Part shown: positions 26,771-35,429 of the stretch, one piece after another
Position numbering within the stretch: the first letter of the stretch is position 1
Layout of the letters: the number at the start of each line of letters is the position of its first letter
Assembly: GCA_025055435.1 (NCBI GenBank)
Contig: JANWWN010000023.1
Coordinates: forward strand, 1 to 43,394
Reading direction: 5' to 3'
DNA length: 43,394 nt
From: Cyclobacteriaceae bacterium
GTDB lineage: Bacteria; Bacteroidota; Bacteroidia; Cytophagales; Cyclobacteriaceae
Notes under the pieces: generated by a model
Seen by the model: only the letters and a program-made list of their open reading frames with translations
Database searches by the model: none
Told to the model about the DNA's origin: nothing
Made by a program: the position numbers and the translations under genes

Positions 26771-27454
26771 CTAAATGTTGAAATACATGGCGATGGGTAT
26801 CCAGGCAAACAATGCCGGCACCACCACCGAAAAGGTTTTACCTACAAAGAAAATTAAACCGTTGTACTTAGGGTGATTTAAACCCAGCGTTTGAAAGGCA
26901 CTGACAAACCCATGCCACAGATGAAAGCCTAAGGCGCCCATGCTGAACACATACAGGGCCACATACCAGTCCTTCGAAAACCAATAGTCCACTACCGAAG
27001 CAAGGTCACGCACTTCTTTTCCGTCGTAGTTCACCGTAGGGACGGAACCAAAATGCATTTCACCGTAAAAGTGGCGCAAATGGACTACGATAAAAATTAA
27101 GACCAGCGTACCGAGAACACCCATATTACGGGAAGCCCAGATCGATGACTTACCCGAAGTAACCGCGTAACGCTCGCTGCCGCGGGCCCTTCGGTTTTGT
27201 ATTGTAAGATACAGCGAGAGCAACACGTGGAGCAAAATAAATGTGAAGTTCAGCTTGGAGATGGTCTGAATAAGAATGTTGGTGCTCATGAATTCGGCAT
27301 AGATATTAAATGACCGGCCACCGTCATTCTTTAACAACTGAAGATTTCCGGATAAGTGAACAACCAGGAAAAGGATTAAAAACAGACCCGTAAGGGCCAT
27401 CAAAAGTTTTTTACCAAGCGAGCTTGTTAAAAATCGACTAAACCAGTTATTCAT
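26771..27454 (-). CDS. sdhC: Succinate dehydrogenase cytochrome b subunit (type B)
   Basis: A 227-residue membrane anchor with five hydrophobic segments and several His in or near them (VVHLSGNLQ, LLHVLLSLYLT, FIVVHLRHFYG, GFHLWHGFVSA), as expected for the two-haem single-subunit anchor of type-B complex II. I set the start at 27454 (MNNWFSRFLTSS); the longer frame adds 17 residues that are not typical. It is the first gene of the sdhCAB operon. Two possible promoters lie upstream: a Bacteroidota-type one just before the gene and a sigma-54-like one before a small ORF. Confidence 0.93.
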   Translation of the reverse strand: MNNWFSRFLTSSLGKKLLMALTGLFLILFLVVHLSGNLQLLKNDGGRSFNIYAEFMSTNILIQTISKLNFTFILLHVLLSLYLTIQNRRARGSERYAVTSGKSSIWASRNMGVLGTLVLIFIVVHLRHFYGEMHFGSVPTVNYDGKEVRDLASVVDYWFSKDWYVALYVFSMGALGFHLWHGFVSAFQTLGLNHPKYNGLIFFVGKTFSVVVPALFAWIPIAMYFNI

Positions 27455-27485
27455 AATTGCTATCGGGGAAATGATTAAACCTGCG

Positions 27486-27516
27486 CAAAATACCGCCCGA
27501 AGCAATTACTTACAAT
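27486..27516 (-). promoter_or_regulatory. Possible promoter of sdhCAB
   Basis: On the minus strand: ATTG (27516-27513), 20 nt, TATTTTG (27492-27486). This is one base short of TAnnTTTG and has three of four -33 bases. It would give a leader of about 26 nt. Confidence 0.35.
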
Positions 27517-27549
27517 CTATGTTTAACTATTTAGATTTTGTTTAAAGAT

Positions 27550-27663
27550 TCAATACACCCAATACTCAAACAGAAGGATAATCAGAAAAATAAGCCCGAG
27601 AATAACGATTAAAAACCACTCATTTTTCAAAAAATTTTCCAGCCACTTCCATATCGTTTTCAT
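27550..27663 (-). CDS. 37-residue single-pass membrane protein
   Basis: An ATG frame of 37 codons plus TGA, on the same strand and 95 nt upstream of sdhC. The product starts with an amphipathic, Trp-rich stretch (MKTIWKWLENFLKNEW) and continues as one strong membrane segment (FLIVILGLIFLIILLFEYW). Composition and architecture look like a real small membrane protein, not random sequence. Position suggests it could be a small accessory part of complex II or a leader gene of the operon, but I recognise no family, and neither a strong ribosome binding site nor conservation can be shown here. Confidence 0.55.
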   Translation of the reverse strand: MKTIWKWLENFLKNEWFLIVILGLIFLIILLFEYWVY

Positions 27664-27690
27664 CTTAGAAAAAATTTACACTGATATAGG

Positions 27691-27706
27691 AGCACGTGCC
27701 TTGCCA
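27691..27706 (-). promoter_or_regulatory. Possible sigma-54 promoter
   Basis: On the minus strand TGGCA, six nt, TGCT with the GG (27705-27704) and GC (27693-27692) ten bases apart, as required for -24/-12 promoters. It would start transcription near 27680, just ahead of the small ORF at 27663. A chance match is possible. Confidence 0.35.
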
Positions 27707-27860
27707 GAAAATTCAAATAATTGATTATCAGTTTTTTATATAATTAAATGTGATATTTTTATTGAGAATTATCCCAAAATGGGAATATTTTCTAAATTCT
27801 GGATGAAATCTATCCTTCTAAATACTTTACTTTTACAACTGCAACCACTTTCACTTTTTC

Positions 27861-30800
27861 ATGTACCTCATTTTCGATACTGAAACCACCGGTATTCCGC
27901 ATAACCGCACTGCCCCGATTACCGATCTGGAAAACTGGCCGCGGCTGGTGCAATTGGCGTGGCAATTACACGACCCAAAGGGAAAACTGCTTTCCCGACA
28001 TTCTTTTATTATCAAACCGGAGGGCTTCAACATTCCTTTCAAGGCCCAGCAGGTTCACGGTATTTCAACGGAAAGGGCCGAAGCCGAAGGACATGACCTT
28101 CAGCATGTGCTCAAATTATTCCAAAGCGATGCAGAGCAGGCTACCTGGCTAATAGGCCATAACATCGAGTTTGATATCAACATCATCGGAGCGGAGTTCA
28201 TTCGAAAAGGAATGGATCCGCAACTGCTACTAAGCCGAACCAAGCTCGATACGGGTGTTGCTTCAACGGAATTCTGTCAGCTCAGCGGTGGCGTAGGCGG
28301 CAAACTCAAAATGCCTCGCCTAACGGAATTGCATGAAAAACTTTTTGGAAAGCCGGTTCAGGATGCACACGATGCCGCCTACGATGTGGCCGCTACTGCC
28401 CGATGTTTTTTTGGTCTGATTCATCAGGGCATCATTAGCCCGGCTGATAACACACAAACCAGGGATATACATTACGAAGAACCCGAGCTGGGCCAGTCCA
28501 ACTTCAGTAAGATTAAAGAAGTTACCACTGGGCCAACCGATTTAAAAAGCGATAACCGGTTGGCAGAGGAAACCTTCTTCCATGTTCATGTGCATTCGCA
28601 ATTTTCATTGCTGCAGGCCACAGCAGATATTGACCGACTGGTGCAAACAGCGAGACAGTATCAGATGCCTGCACTTGCACTTACCGACCTTGGAAATATG
28701 TACGGTGCCTTTGCTTTTGTGCGAAGCGCCCTGCAACACGGCATCAAGCCAATAGTTGGTTGTGAATTCTTTATAGCCGAGGAAAGGAAGAAATTAAAAT
28801 TTACCAAAGACAATCCCGATAAACGATACAACCAGGTATTGCTGGCAAAAAACAAGACGGGCTATCACAACCTGGCCCGGTTAAGTTCGTTGGGCTTCAC
28901 GGAAGGACTCTACGGTATTTACCCGCGTATTGATAAGGAGCTGATTAAAAAACACCGCGAAGGACTGATTGCATTATCGGGCGGACTTAACAGCGAAATA
29001 CCCTGGCTTATCCTTCACGTAGGCGACAGCCAGGCAGAAAAAGCATTGTTATGGTGGGTTGAGTTGTTTGGCGATGACTTTTATATCGAACTGAACCGAC
29101 ATGGTCTCCCTGAAGAAGACCATGTCAATAAAGTTTTGCTTCAGTTTGCGGAGAAACACAACATTAAATACATAGCCGCCAACGAGTGCTTTTACATCGA
29201 CCGGGCGGAAGCGAAGGCGCAGGATATCCTGGTATGTATTGGTGAGAATGAAAAAATAACCACGCCTAAAGGTCATGGTCGGGGGCATCGTTACGGACTG
29301 CCCAACGACATGTATTACTTTAAGTCGCAGGAAGAAATGAAAGACCTGTTCCGTGACCTTCCTGAGGCCATTAAAAATCTTGAAGAAATTCTGGCTAAAA
29401 CTGAAACGTACTCACTCGAACGACCGGTGGTGCTCCCGCGTTTTCCCATACCTGCCGGCTTTTCGAGTGAAATTGATTATCTGCGCCATCTTACTTACGA
29501 AGGTGCCAAAAAGCGCTACAGCGAAATCACGCAGGCCATTCAAGAACGCCTGGATTTTGAATTGGAAATCATACAAAAAACCGGTTATCCGGGTTATTTC
29601 CTCATCGTTCAGGATATCACGTCCACGGCACGTAAAATGGGCGTATCGGTTGGTCCGGGTCGAGGCTCGGCTGCCGGCTCGGCCGTTGCTTACTGTATTG
29701 GCATCACCAACATCGACCCGATAAAATACGATTTGCTGTTCGAGCGATTCCTTAACCCTGACCGCACTTCCCTTCCTGATATTGACATCGACTTTGATGA
29801 TGAAGGACGTGAAAAAGTTTTGCAATATGTAATTGAAAAGTACGGGCGCGAACAGGTTGCCCAAATCATTACCTACGGCACCATGGCTGCCCGGTCAGCC
29901 ATACGTAACTGTGCCCGGGTGCTTGATCTACCGCTTTCGGACGCCAACAACCTCGCCAAGCTGGTTCCGGAGAAACCGGGAACCACATTGGAAAAAGCCT
30001 TTGCCGAAATTCCGGAATTATCGAAACTTAGAAAAGGAGAAGGTCTTGCAGCCGAGGTTCTGCAGAATGCTCAGGTTATCGAGGGGCTCATTCGTAATAC
30101 CGGCATTCATGCGTGTGGTGTAATCATCACACCCGAGCCACTTACCAGCCTGGTTCCGGTTACCGTGGTTAAAGATTCAGACATGCTGGCCACACAGTTT
30201 GATAACAGTGTAGTAGAAAGTGCCGGCCTGCTAAAGATGGATTTTCTAGGACTGACTACTTTGTCCATCATTAAAACCGCCCTGACCAACATTCGGCAGA
30301 GCCGTGGAATTGAAATTGATATTGATAATATTCCATTGGACGATGAGAAGACATACCGGCTTTATCAGCGAGGCGAAACCAACGGCACATTCCAATTTGA
30401 AAGTCCGGGTATGCAAAAATATTTGCGGGCCCTGAAGCCCGATAAGTTCGAAGACCTCATTGCCATGAACGCCCTGTACCGGCCCGGTCCGATGGAATAC
30501 ATTCCGCACTTCATTAACCGCAAACACGGTATAGAGAAAATTACCTACGACCTTCCTGAAATGGAAGAATTCCTGGCCGAAACATATGGCATCACCGTAT
30601 ATCAGGAGCAGGTTATGTTGCTTTCGCAAAAGCTGGCCGGTTTCAGCAAAGGCGATGCCGATGTGCTACGCAAGGCCATGGGCAAAAAGCAAAAAAGCGT
30701 GCTGGATAAAATGAAGGATAAATTCCTTGAAGGTTGTAAATCAAACGGCCATCCGGTAGAAGTATGCGAAAAAATCTGGTCCGATTGGGAGGCTTTCGCG

Positions 30801-32153
30801 CAGTATGCCTTCAATAAGTCGCACAGTACGTGCTACTCACTGGTTGCTTACCAAACAGCCTACTTAAAGGCACACTACCCTGCTGAATACATGGCTGCGG
30901 TGTTAACGCATTCAAAAGACAACATTGATAAAATAACCTTCTTTTTAGAGGAATGCCGCAATCTGGATATCAAGGTATTGGGGCCGCACATCAACGAGTC
31001 GCAGGAACACTTTGCAGTCAACAAAAATGGTGAAATCCGGTTTGGGTTAGGTGCCATTAAAGGTGCCGGCCAGGCAGCCGTGGAGAGCATCATCCGCGAG
31101 CGCGAAACAAACGGTCCCTTTGAAGATATATTTGACTTTGCCGCGCGGGTTAATCCCAGAACAGTTAATAAAAAAATTTATGAATGCCTGGCCCTGAGCG
31201 GCGCATTCGATTGCTTTGCCGGCCTACACCGCAGGCAGTATGTATATTCAAGCAATGGCGAACCCAGCCTGATTGAAAAGGCCCTTAAATACGCGGGCAA
31301 GGCCCAGCAACAGGCCCAGTCCGCTCAAACGAGTTTGTTCGGTGCGGCAACGGGTACATCCATGCCTAAACCAAAAGTAGATCCCGTTCCGCCCTTTGAT
31401 GAGCTTGAAAAGTTGAATCTGGAAAAGGAGATGTTGGGCATCTATCTTTCCGGCCATCCGTTGGATAATTTCTGGCTCGAAATCGAAATCTTCACCAATG
31501 CAAAATGCAACCAATTGGGCGACCTGACGCAATGGGAAAACAAAGACATAAAACTGGCCGGCATAGTTACCTCATCCGAACAACGCACAACCAAAACCGG
31601 TCGTCCCTTCGGACGGTTTACACTTGAAGATTTTTCAGGCTCCTTCAGCATGACCGTCTTTGGTGATGATTACCTGAACCTGAAAAAATACCTTGAAAAA
31701 GATATGGTCATTTTTCTGGAAGGCACCGTACAGCGCAGCCGTTTCAGGGATGAACAACTGGAATTCAGAGTGAAAGGTATATCGTTATTGAGCGAGCTGG
31801 CAGCAAAAAAAATTGCCGGAGTAGTTTTGAAATTTTCAGTAAACGATATTAACCGGGATACCCTTCAGGAGTTAGAGGGACTTTGCAAAAAGCATCCCGG
31901 CAAATCGGCTTTGTACATTTACCTGTCCGATGATATAGCCGGTATTCGCGCCGAGTCCATATCGAGAAAGTATGCCCTTGAAGTTAGCGGACCTCTGATA
32001 CGAAAGCTTCAAAAGCTCGGTGAAACAGGAATTCTGATTGGCCAGAATGCTGTGCAGTGGCTAAGCAGCCGAAGAACACCTGAGGTTTTCCCTGATTTAA
32101 TTGAAAGCGGAACAAATTCAGATGCACTGGTGTTGGAGGAAGCAGAATTTTAA
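27861..32153 (+). CDS. dnaE: DNA polymerase III alpha subunit with fused N-terminal exonuclease
   Basis: A 1430-residue replicative polymerase. Residues 1-185 form a DEDDh exonuclease with all five catalytic residues visible (Asp6 and Glu8 in FDTETTG, Asp105 in GHNIEFD, His170 and Asp175 in HDAAYD), so proofreading is carried in the same chain. A PHP domain follows (about 240-310), but the usual TDHGNM is TDLGNM (Leu277), so its own nuclease site looks damaged. The polymerase core has GPGRGSAAGS (598-607) and the catalytic PDIDIDF (639-645). Near 1160-1240 comes an HhH and linker region, then an OB fold (IKLAGIVTSSEQRTTKTGRPF). The ATG at 27861 starts the exonuclease directly. trxA follows 31 nt downstream. 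Confidence 0.95.
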   Translation: MYLIFDTETTGIPHNRTAPITDLENWPRLVQLAWQLHDPKGKLLSRHSFIIKPEGFNIPFKAQQVHGISTERAEAEGHDLQHVLKLFQSDAEQATWLIGHNIEFDINIIGAEFIRKGMDPQLLLSRTKLDTGVASTEFCQLSGGVGGKLKMPRLTELHEKLFGKPVQDAHDAAYDVAATARCFFGLIHQGIISPADNTQTRDIHYEEPELGQSNFSKIKEVTTGPTDLKSDNRLAEETFFHVHVHSQFSLLQATADIDRLVQTARQYQMPALALTDLGNMYGAFAFVRSALQHGIKPIVGCEFFIAEERKKLKFTKDNPDKRYNQVLLAKNKTGYHNLARLSSLGFTEGLYGIYPRIDKELIKKHREGLIALSGGLNSEIPWLILHVGDSQAEKALLWWVELFGDDFYIELNRHGLPEEDHVNKVLLQFAEKHNIKYIAANECFYIDRAEAKAQDILVCIGENEKITTPKGHGRGHRYGLPNDMYYFKSQEEMKDLFRDLPEAIKNLEEILAKTETYSLERPVVLPRFPIPAGFSSEIDYLRHLTYEGAKKRYSEITQAIQERLDFELEIIQKTGYPGYFLIVQDITSTARKMGVSVGPGRGSAAGSAVAYCIGITNIDPIKYDLLFERFLNPDRTSLPDIDIDFDDEGREKVLQYVIEKYGREQVAQIITYGTMAARSAIRNCARVLDLPLSDANNLAKLVPEKPGTTLEKAFAEIPELSKLRKGEGLAAEVLQNAQVIEGLIRNTGIHACGVIITPEPLTSLVPVTVVKDSDMLATQFDNSVVESAGLLKMDFLGLTTLSIIKTALTNIRQSRGIEIDIDNIPLDDEKTYRLYQRGETNGTFQFESPGMQKYLRALKPDKFEDLIAMNALYRPGPMEYIPHFINRKHGIEKITYDLPEMEEFLAETYGITVYQEQVMLLSQKLAGFSKGDADVLRKAMGKKQKSVLDKMKDKFLEGCKSNGHPVEVCEKIWSDWEAFAQYAFNKSHSTCYSLVAYQTAYLKAHYPAEYMAAVLTHSKDNIDKITFFLEECRNLDIKVLGPHINESQEHFAVNKNGEIRFGLGAIKGAGQAAVESIIRERETNGPFEDIFDFAARVNPRTVNKKIYECLALSGAFDCFAGLHRRQYVYSSNGEPSLIEKALKYAGKAQQQAQSAQTSLFGAATGTSMPKPKVDPVPPFDELEKLNLEKEMLGIYLSGHPLDNFWLEIEIFTNAKCNQLGDLTQWENKDIKLAGIVTSSEQRTTKTGRPFGRFTLEDFSGSFSMTVFGDDYLNLKKYLEKDMVIFLEGTVQRSRFRDEQLEFRVKGISLLSELAAKKIAGVVLKFSVNDINRDTLQELEGLCKKHPGKSALYIYLSDDIAGIRAESISRKYALEVSGPLIRKLQKLGETGILIGQNAVQWLSSRRTPEVFPDLIESGTNSDALVLEEAEF

Positions 32154-32184
32154 TTCATATTCACACGCTTTAATTCTTTTACTC

Positions 32185-32508
32185 ATGTCAAAACCCATTG
32201 AACTAACCGATGCCACCTTCGATCAGGTGGTGAAAACCGACAAAACCGTATTGGTTGATTTTTGGGCCGAGTGGTGCGGTCCGTGTAAAATGATTGGTCC
32301 TATCGTTGAAGAACTGGCCCGCGATTACGAAGGCAAAGCCGTAATTGCCAAACTGAATGTTGATGATAATCCGCAGACGGCCGCACGATTTGGCATTCGC
32401 TCCATTCCTACCCTGCTGGTTTTTAAAAACGGACAGGTAGTGGATAAGCAGGTGGGTGCCGTTCCCAAATCGGTTTTATCGCAAAAGCTGGAGGCACAAT
32501 TGGCCTAA
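32185..32508 (+). CDS. trxA: Thioredoxin
   Basis: A 107-residue cytoplasmic thioredoxin with the redox motif WCGPC in DFWAEWCGPCKM and the cis-proline loop in IRSIPTLLVFKNG. It reduces disulfides of cytoplasmic proteins, using electrons from thioredoxin reductase. The start at 32185 (MSKPIELTD) is chosen because the longer frame overlaps dnaE and adds no thioredoxin sequence. It lies 31 nt after dnaE and is probably co-transcribed with it, ending at a terminator. Confidence 0.95.
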   Translation: MSKPIELTDATFDQVVKTDKTVLVDFWAEWCGPCKMIGPIVEELARDYEGKAVIAKLNVDDNPQTAARFGIRSIPTLLVFKNGQVVDKQVGAVPKSVLSQKLEAQLA

Positions 32509-32534
32509 ATATTTAAAACATTGACGATTCGATT

Positions 32535-32566
32535 AACCCGACAATAGTCGGGTTTTTTATTTTTTA
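32535..32566 (+). terminator. Terminator after trxA
   Basis: Stem AACCCGAC (32535-32542) and GTCGGGTT (32547-32554), 4-nt loop, followed by TTTTATTTTTT on the plus strand. There is no U-run in the other direction. Confidence 0.85.
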
Positions 32567-33714
32567 GGATGAGGCGTAGAAGGAATGACACCAAACTTTT
32601 GCAGAATTTGAAGCACCCTTTGCTTAGGCAAAGCTTCCACCACCCGGTTTTCCTTTCCTGTCATGGTTTCTGCAGCCCATAGCGAGTTTAAAATCGCCTC
32701 TTCGGTTGCCTCAATAGCAGCCATAAAAAGCGGTGAAACATGATCATTACGCAGCAACTCCACCGAATCAACAGGGCCGGTTTGCTGATGGCGTATGCGC
32801 ACCGACGGATGTGTACTGAATGCAATTACATAATCTCCGCTTCCGTTGGCTGCAATACCTCCTGTTCGGGCCAGCCCGAAAATGGCACGTTGTGCCAACC
32901 GCCTGAGGTTGCGCGCATCCAAAGGCGCATCGGTAGCTACCACAATCATACATGAACCATCAGCTTGTTTGTTCAGCTCATCACGTAAGTAAAATTTACC
33001 CAACTCCTCTCCCACCGGTGCACCGTCAATGGTAAGCACACCGCCAAAGTTGGTCTGAACCAGCACCCCTACCGTGTAACCTCCAAGCGAAGCGGGCAGC
33101 ACCCGTGAAGCCGTTCCGATACCGCCCTTAAAACCAAAACATACCGTTCCGGTACCTGCCCCGGCATTACCTTCCTGTACCGGCCCGGCTTTTGCCAGTT
33201 GGATGGCTTGCAGTACATGTTCCTTTTTAACATGCCTTCCGCGAATGTCGTTCAGGTAGCCATCGTTGGTTTCGCCTACCACAGCGTTGACCGATTGTAC
33301 GTTCTCATTACCAGGCAGCCCGATTGTATATTCGATAACCGCATCAATAGCTGCAGCAACACTTAATGTGTTCGTAAGGATAATCGGCGTTTCCAGGTTA
33401 CCCAGTTCTTCCACCTGCGTGCTGCCGGCCAGCTTACCAAAACCATTTCCAACAAACACAGCTGCCGGCACCTTTTCCTGAAAAATATTTCCGCCGTGCG
33501 CAAGGATGGCTGTCACCCCGGTGCGTATGTTGTTGCCTTCGATAAGCGTGGTATGACCAACCCGCACTCCGGCCACATCCGTAATGGCATTTAACTTACC
33601 CGGTGATAAAACGCCAATCTTGACTCCGGTATCACGAATGCGCTGTTGCGCCAAAAGACTGCCAGCGCTTAGCAGGAACACGAGCAAAAGACAGCAAAAG
33701 CCTTTGTCTTTCAT
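32557..33714 (-). CDS. Secreted P1 family peptidase (DmpA-like aminopeptidase)
   Basis: A 385-residue protein with a signal peptide (CLLLVFLLSAGSLLAQ). It matches the DmpA/P1 family of self-processing N-terminal nucleophile hydrolases, including L-aminopeptidase/D-esterase enzymes: ITDVAGVRVGHTTL at the N-terminus, GGIGTASRVLP in the middle, and GSGDYVIAFSTH at 291-302. Gly291-Ser292 is the likely self-cleavage point, the Ser becoming the nucleophile, as with Gly249-Ser250 of DmpA. It would remove N-terminal residues from small peptides or beta-peptides in the periplasm. The YkgJ-like gene lies 11 nt upstream on the same strand. Confidence 0.9.
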   Translation of the reverse strand: MKDKGFCCLLLVFLLSAGSLLAQQRIRDTGVKIGVLSPGKLNAITDVAGVRVGHTTLIEGNNIRTGVTAILAHGGNIFQEKVPAAVFVGNGFGKLAGSTQVEELGNLETPIILTNTLSVAAAIDAVIEYTIGLPGNENVQSVNAVVGETNDGYLNDIRGRHVKKEHVLQAIQLAKAGPVQEGNAGAGTGTVCFGFKGGIGTASRVLPASLGGYTVGVLVQTNFGGVLTIDGAPVGEELGKFYLRDELNKQADGSCMIVVATDAPLDARNLRRLAQRAIFGLARTGGIAANGSGDYVIAFSTHPSVRIRHQQTGPVDSVELLRNDHVSPLFMAAIEATEEAILNSLWAAETMTGKENRVVEALPKQRVLQILQKFGVIPSTPHPKK

Positions 33715-33725
33715 TTTTTACCCAT

Positions 33726-34214
33726 TCAATTAAAAGAAATCTTCTTCAGTCGTTCAACAATTTGAAAGACGGCCGGGCATACCAATGTGTTGCGGTAGGT
33801 AAGTTCAAGTATCTGTACCATCTTTTTGCGGTTAGTATGCGGATATTCCCGGCAGGCTTTCGGTCGGCTTTCATAAATCCGGCACCGGTTGTCAGTAAGC
33901 AGAAACGGGCAGGGTGTTGATTGCAACACATAGTCGTTATCCTCATCCATGCGCAGATAACGCTTCACAAAATCGCCTGGCTTTAACGACAACGCCCGGG
34001 CTGCGCGTTCAATATCCGAAGGATAAAATATGGGACTGGTTGTCTTACAGCAGTTGGCACATGAAAGACAATCTGTTTCAGCAAACACCTGGTCATGGGT
34101 TTCATGAAAAGCTTCATCGACCAGCCGGGTATCCTTGCGCGAAAGCGACAACAGGAATTTTTTATTTTCAGGTGCCTGACTTTTCGATTTTGAAGCAAAT
34201 ACCTGTAAATCCAT
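33726..34214 (-). CDS. YkgJ family cysteine cluster protein
   Basis: A 162-residue cytoplasmic protein with eight Cys in the arrangement of YkgJ proteins: CLSCANCC (about 49-56), CPF followed by CRIYESRPKACREYP, and a last Cys in NTLVCPAV. The cysteines are expected to bind zinc or an iron-sulfur cluster. No clear function is known for the family. It lies between slyD and the P1 peptidase gene on the same strand with short gaps (32 and 11 nt), so it is probably in one operon with them. Confidence 0.88.
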   Translation of the reverse strand: MDLQVFASKSKSQAPENKKFLLSLSRKDTRLVDEAFHETHDQVFAETDCLSCANCCKTTSPIFYPSDIERAARALSLKPGDFVKRYLRMDEDNDYVLQSTPCPFLLTDNRCRIYESRPKACREYPHTNRKKMVQILELTYRNTLVCPAVFQIVERLKKISFN

Positions 34215-34246
34215 TAACAGGTCAGGCTTTAGTGGCAGATTACCTT

Positions 34247-34726
34247 TTAGTGTTCATACCCTCCCGGACCATGCACATGGCCATGTGCCAGTTCATCGGG
34301 CGTGGCGTTGCGCACATCCATCACTTCCACGGTGAAATTCAGGTCAACACCTGCAAGCGGATGGTTGCCGTCAACGGTAACCGAATCAGGCGAAACCTCG
34401 GTAACGGTTACAATCTGTACGCCGGCTCCGGTTTCAGCGCGGAAACGCATACCTACCTGAACATCCTGATTACCGAAAGCCGACCGTGGAACTTCCTGCA
34501 CCAAACGCTCATCGCGCAATCCATAACCTTTTTCGGGCTTTACATGAATCTGCAACTTATCGCCCTTAACTTTTCCTTCGAGCCCCTCTTCCATGCCGGG
34601 TATCAGGCTACCTATACCCTGGATATACATCAGCGGTTCACCGCCCAGGCTTGAATCTAATGTAGTACCTTCGTTGTCCTTCAACGTGTAGTGAATGGAA
34701 ACAACCTTGTTTTTGGAAATTTGCAT
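34247..34726 (-). CDS. slyD: SlyD-type FKBP peptidyl-prolyl isomerase
   Basis: A 159-residue FKBP-type prolyl isomerase and chaperone of the SlyD group: VVSIHYTLKDNEG, the insert-in-flap region with EKGYGLRDERLVQEVPRSAF, and the chain end DELAHGHVHGPGGYEH, a His-rich tail able to bind nickel or other metals. It helps fold cytoplasmic proteins. The start at 34726 (MQISKNKVV) fits the family; a frame extending seven codons upstream is unlikely. The weaker -7-like box TACCTTG upstream lacks a -33 partner. Confidence 0.9.
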   Translation of the reverse strand: MQISKNKVVSIHYTLKDNEGTTLDSSLGGEPLMYIQGIGSLIPGMEEGLEGKVKGDKLQIHVKPEKGYGLRDERLVQEVPRSAFGNQDVQVGMRFRAETGAGVQIVTVTEVSPDSVTVDGNHPLAGVDLNFTVEVMDVRNATPDELAHGHVHGPGGYEH

Positions 34727-34808
34727 AATCAGTGAATGAGAGGACAAGGTAAGAAAACTTTCTTTCTGTAGCCTCCCGTTGATGTAAATAAAATCCGGTT
34801 TGGAGGTT

Positions 34809-35429
34809 TTAAATAGAAATGTTTTTGATTTCGTTTCTACCGGCAGCGATTTTCTTTTGTTGTTCCAGCTTTTTAATAAGACGGGATATGACTTCGCGGG
34901 ACGAATTCAAATCATCGGCAATTTGCTGATGCGTTATTTGCAGAACGGGCCCAAATGTATCGAACTGGCGTTTCAGGTAAAGAACCAGTTTTTCATCCAT
35001 CGAATGAAAAGCAATCTGGTCAATAACGTGCAGTAATTCCTGAAAGCGATGCCGGTAGTTTTCCAGAACAAAGTAGTACCAGTTGCGGTAGTCGCGCATC
35101 AGCGAATCCATGTGGTGTAAAGGTATTACCAAGGCTTTTACCGGAGTAACGGCAACAGCTTTGATTTCGCTTTCTTCATTTTTGGCTGCACAAATCATGG
35201 ATAAGGCGCACGCCTGACCTGGTTCTAAGTAATAAAGAAAGAATTCTTCACCGTTGGAACCTTCGCGATACAGCTTTACCCGGCCATTCAGGATAACCAT
35301 GGAAGATTTAAAGTATTGACCCGGGCGCATCAGTAAATCGCCTTCTTCAAAGGAGACTTCCTGAGCCACCTTTTCCAGATGCGTTAGAAGCTCCTCGTCA
35401 AACCGGGGGAATAACTGACGGAGTTCCAA
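34809..35429 (-). CDS. Crp/Fnr family transcriptional regulator
   Basis: A 206-residue regulator with an N-terminal cyclic-nucleotide-binding-like jelly roll (about 1-120, with EEGDLLMRPGQYFKSSMVILNG and EFFLYYLEPGQACALSM) and a C-terminal winged helix with recognition helix NSSREVISRLIKKLEQ. The Arg and Ser that hold cAMP in Crp and the N-terminal Cys cluster of Fnr are absent, so the signal is unknown. The only possible start in frame before a stop is the TTG at 35429; there is no ATG nearby. Directly upstream is the remnant of a GIY-YIG gene, so the original promoter or 5' end may have been altered. It is probably the first gene of the group down to the P1 peptidase. Confidence 0.85.
   Translation of the reverse strand: MELRQLFPRFDEELLTHLEKVAQEVSFEEGDLLMRPGQYFKSSMVILNGRVKLYREGSNGEEFFLYYLEPGQACALSMICAAKNEESEIKAVAVTPVKALVIPLHHMDSLMRDYRNWYYFVLENYRHRFQELLHVIDQIAFHSMDEKLVLYLKRQFDTFGPVLQITHQQIADDLNSSREVISRLIKKLEQQKKIAAGRNEIKNISI

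Noticed and set aside
27772-27784. TCCCA/TGGGA dyad between sdh and dnaE as a terminator
   Set aside because: The stem is only five bp, neighbouring bases do not pair, and no gene ends there. It could be an operator but nothing supports it.
33914-34654. 246-codon plus-strand frame opposite the YkgJ-like and slyD genes
   Set aside because: It runs antisense across two well-supported genes and their junction, so it is a shadow of their codon use.
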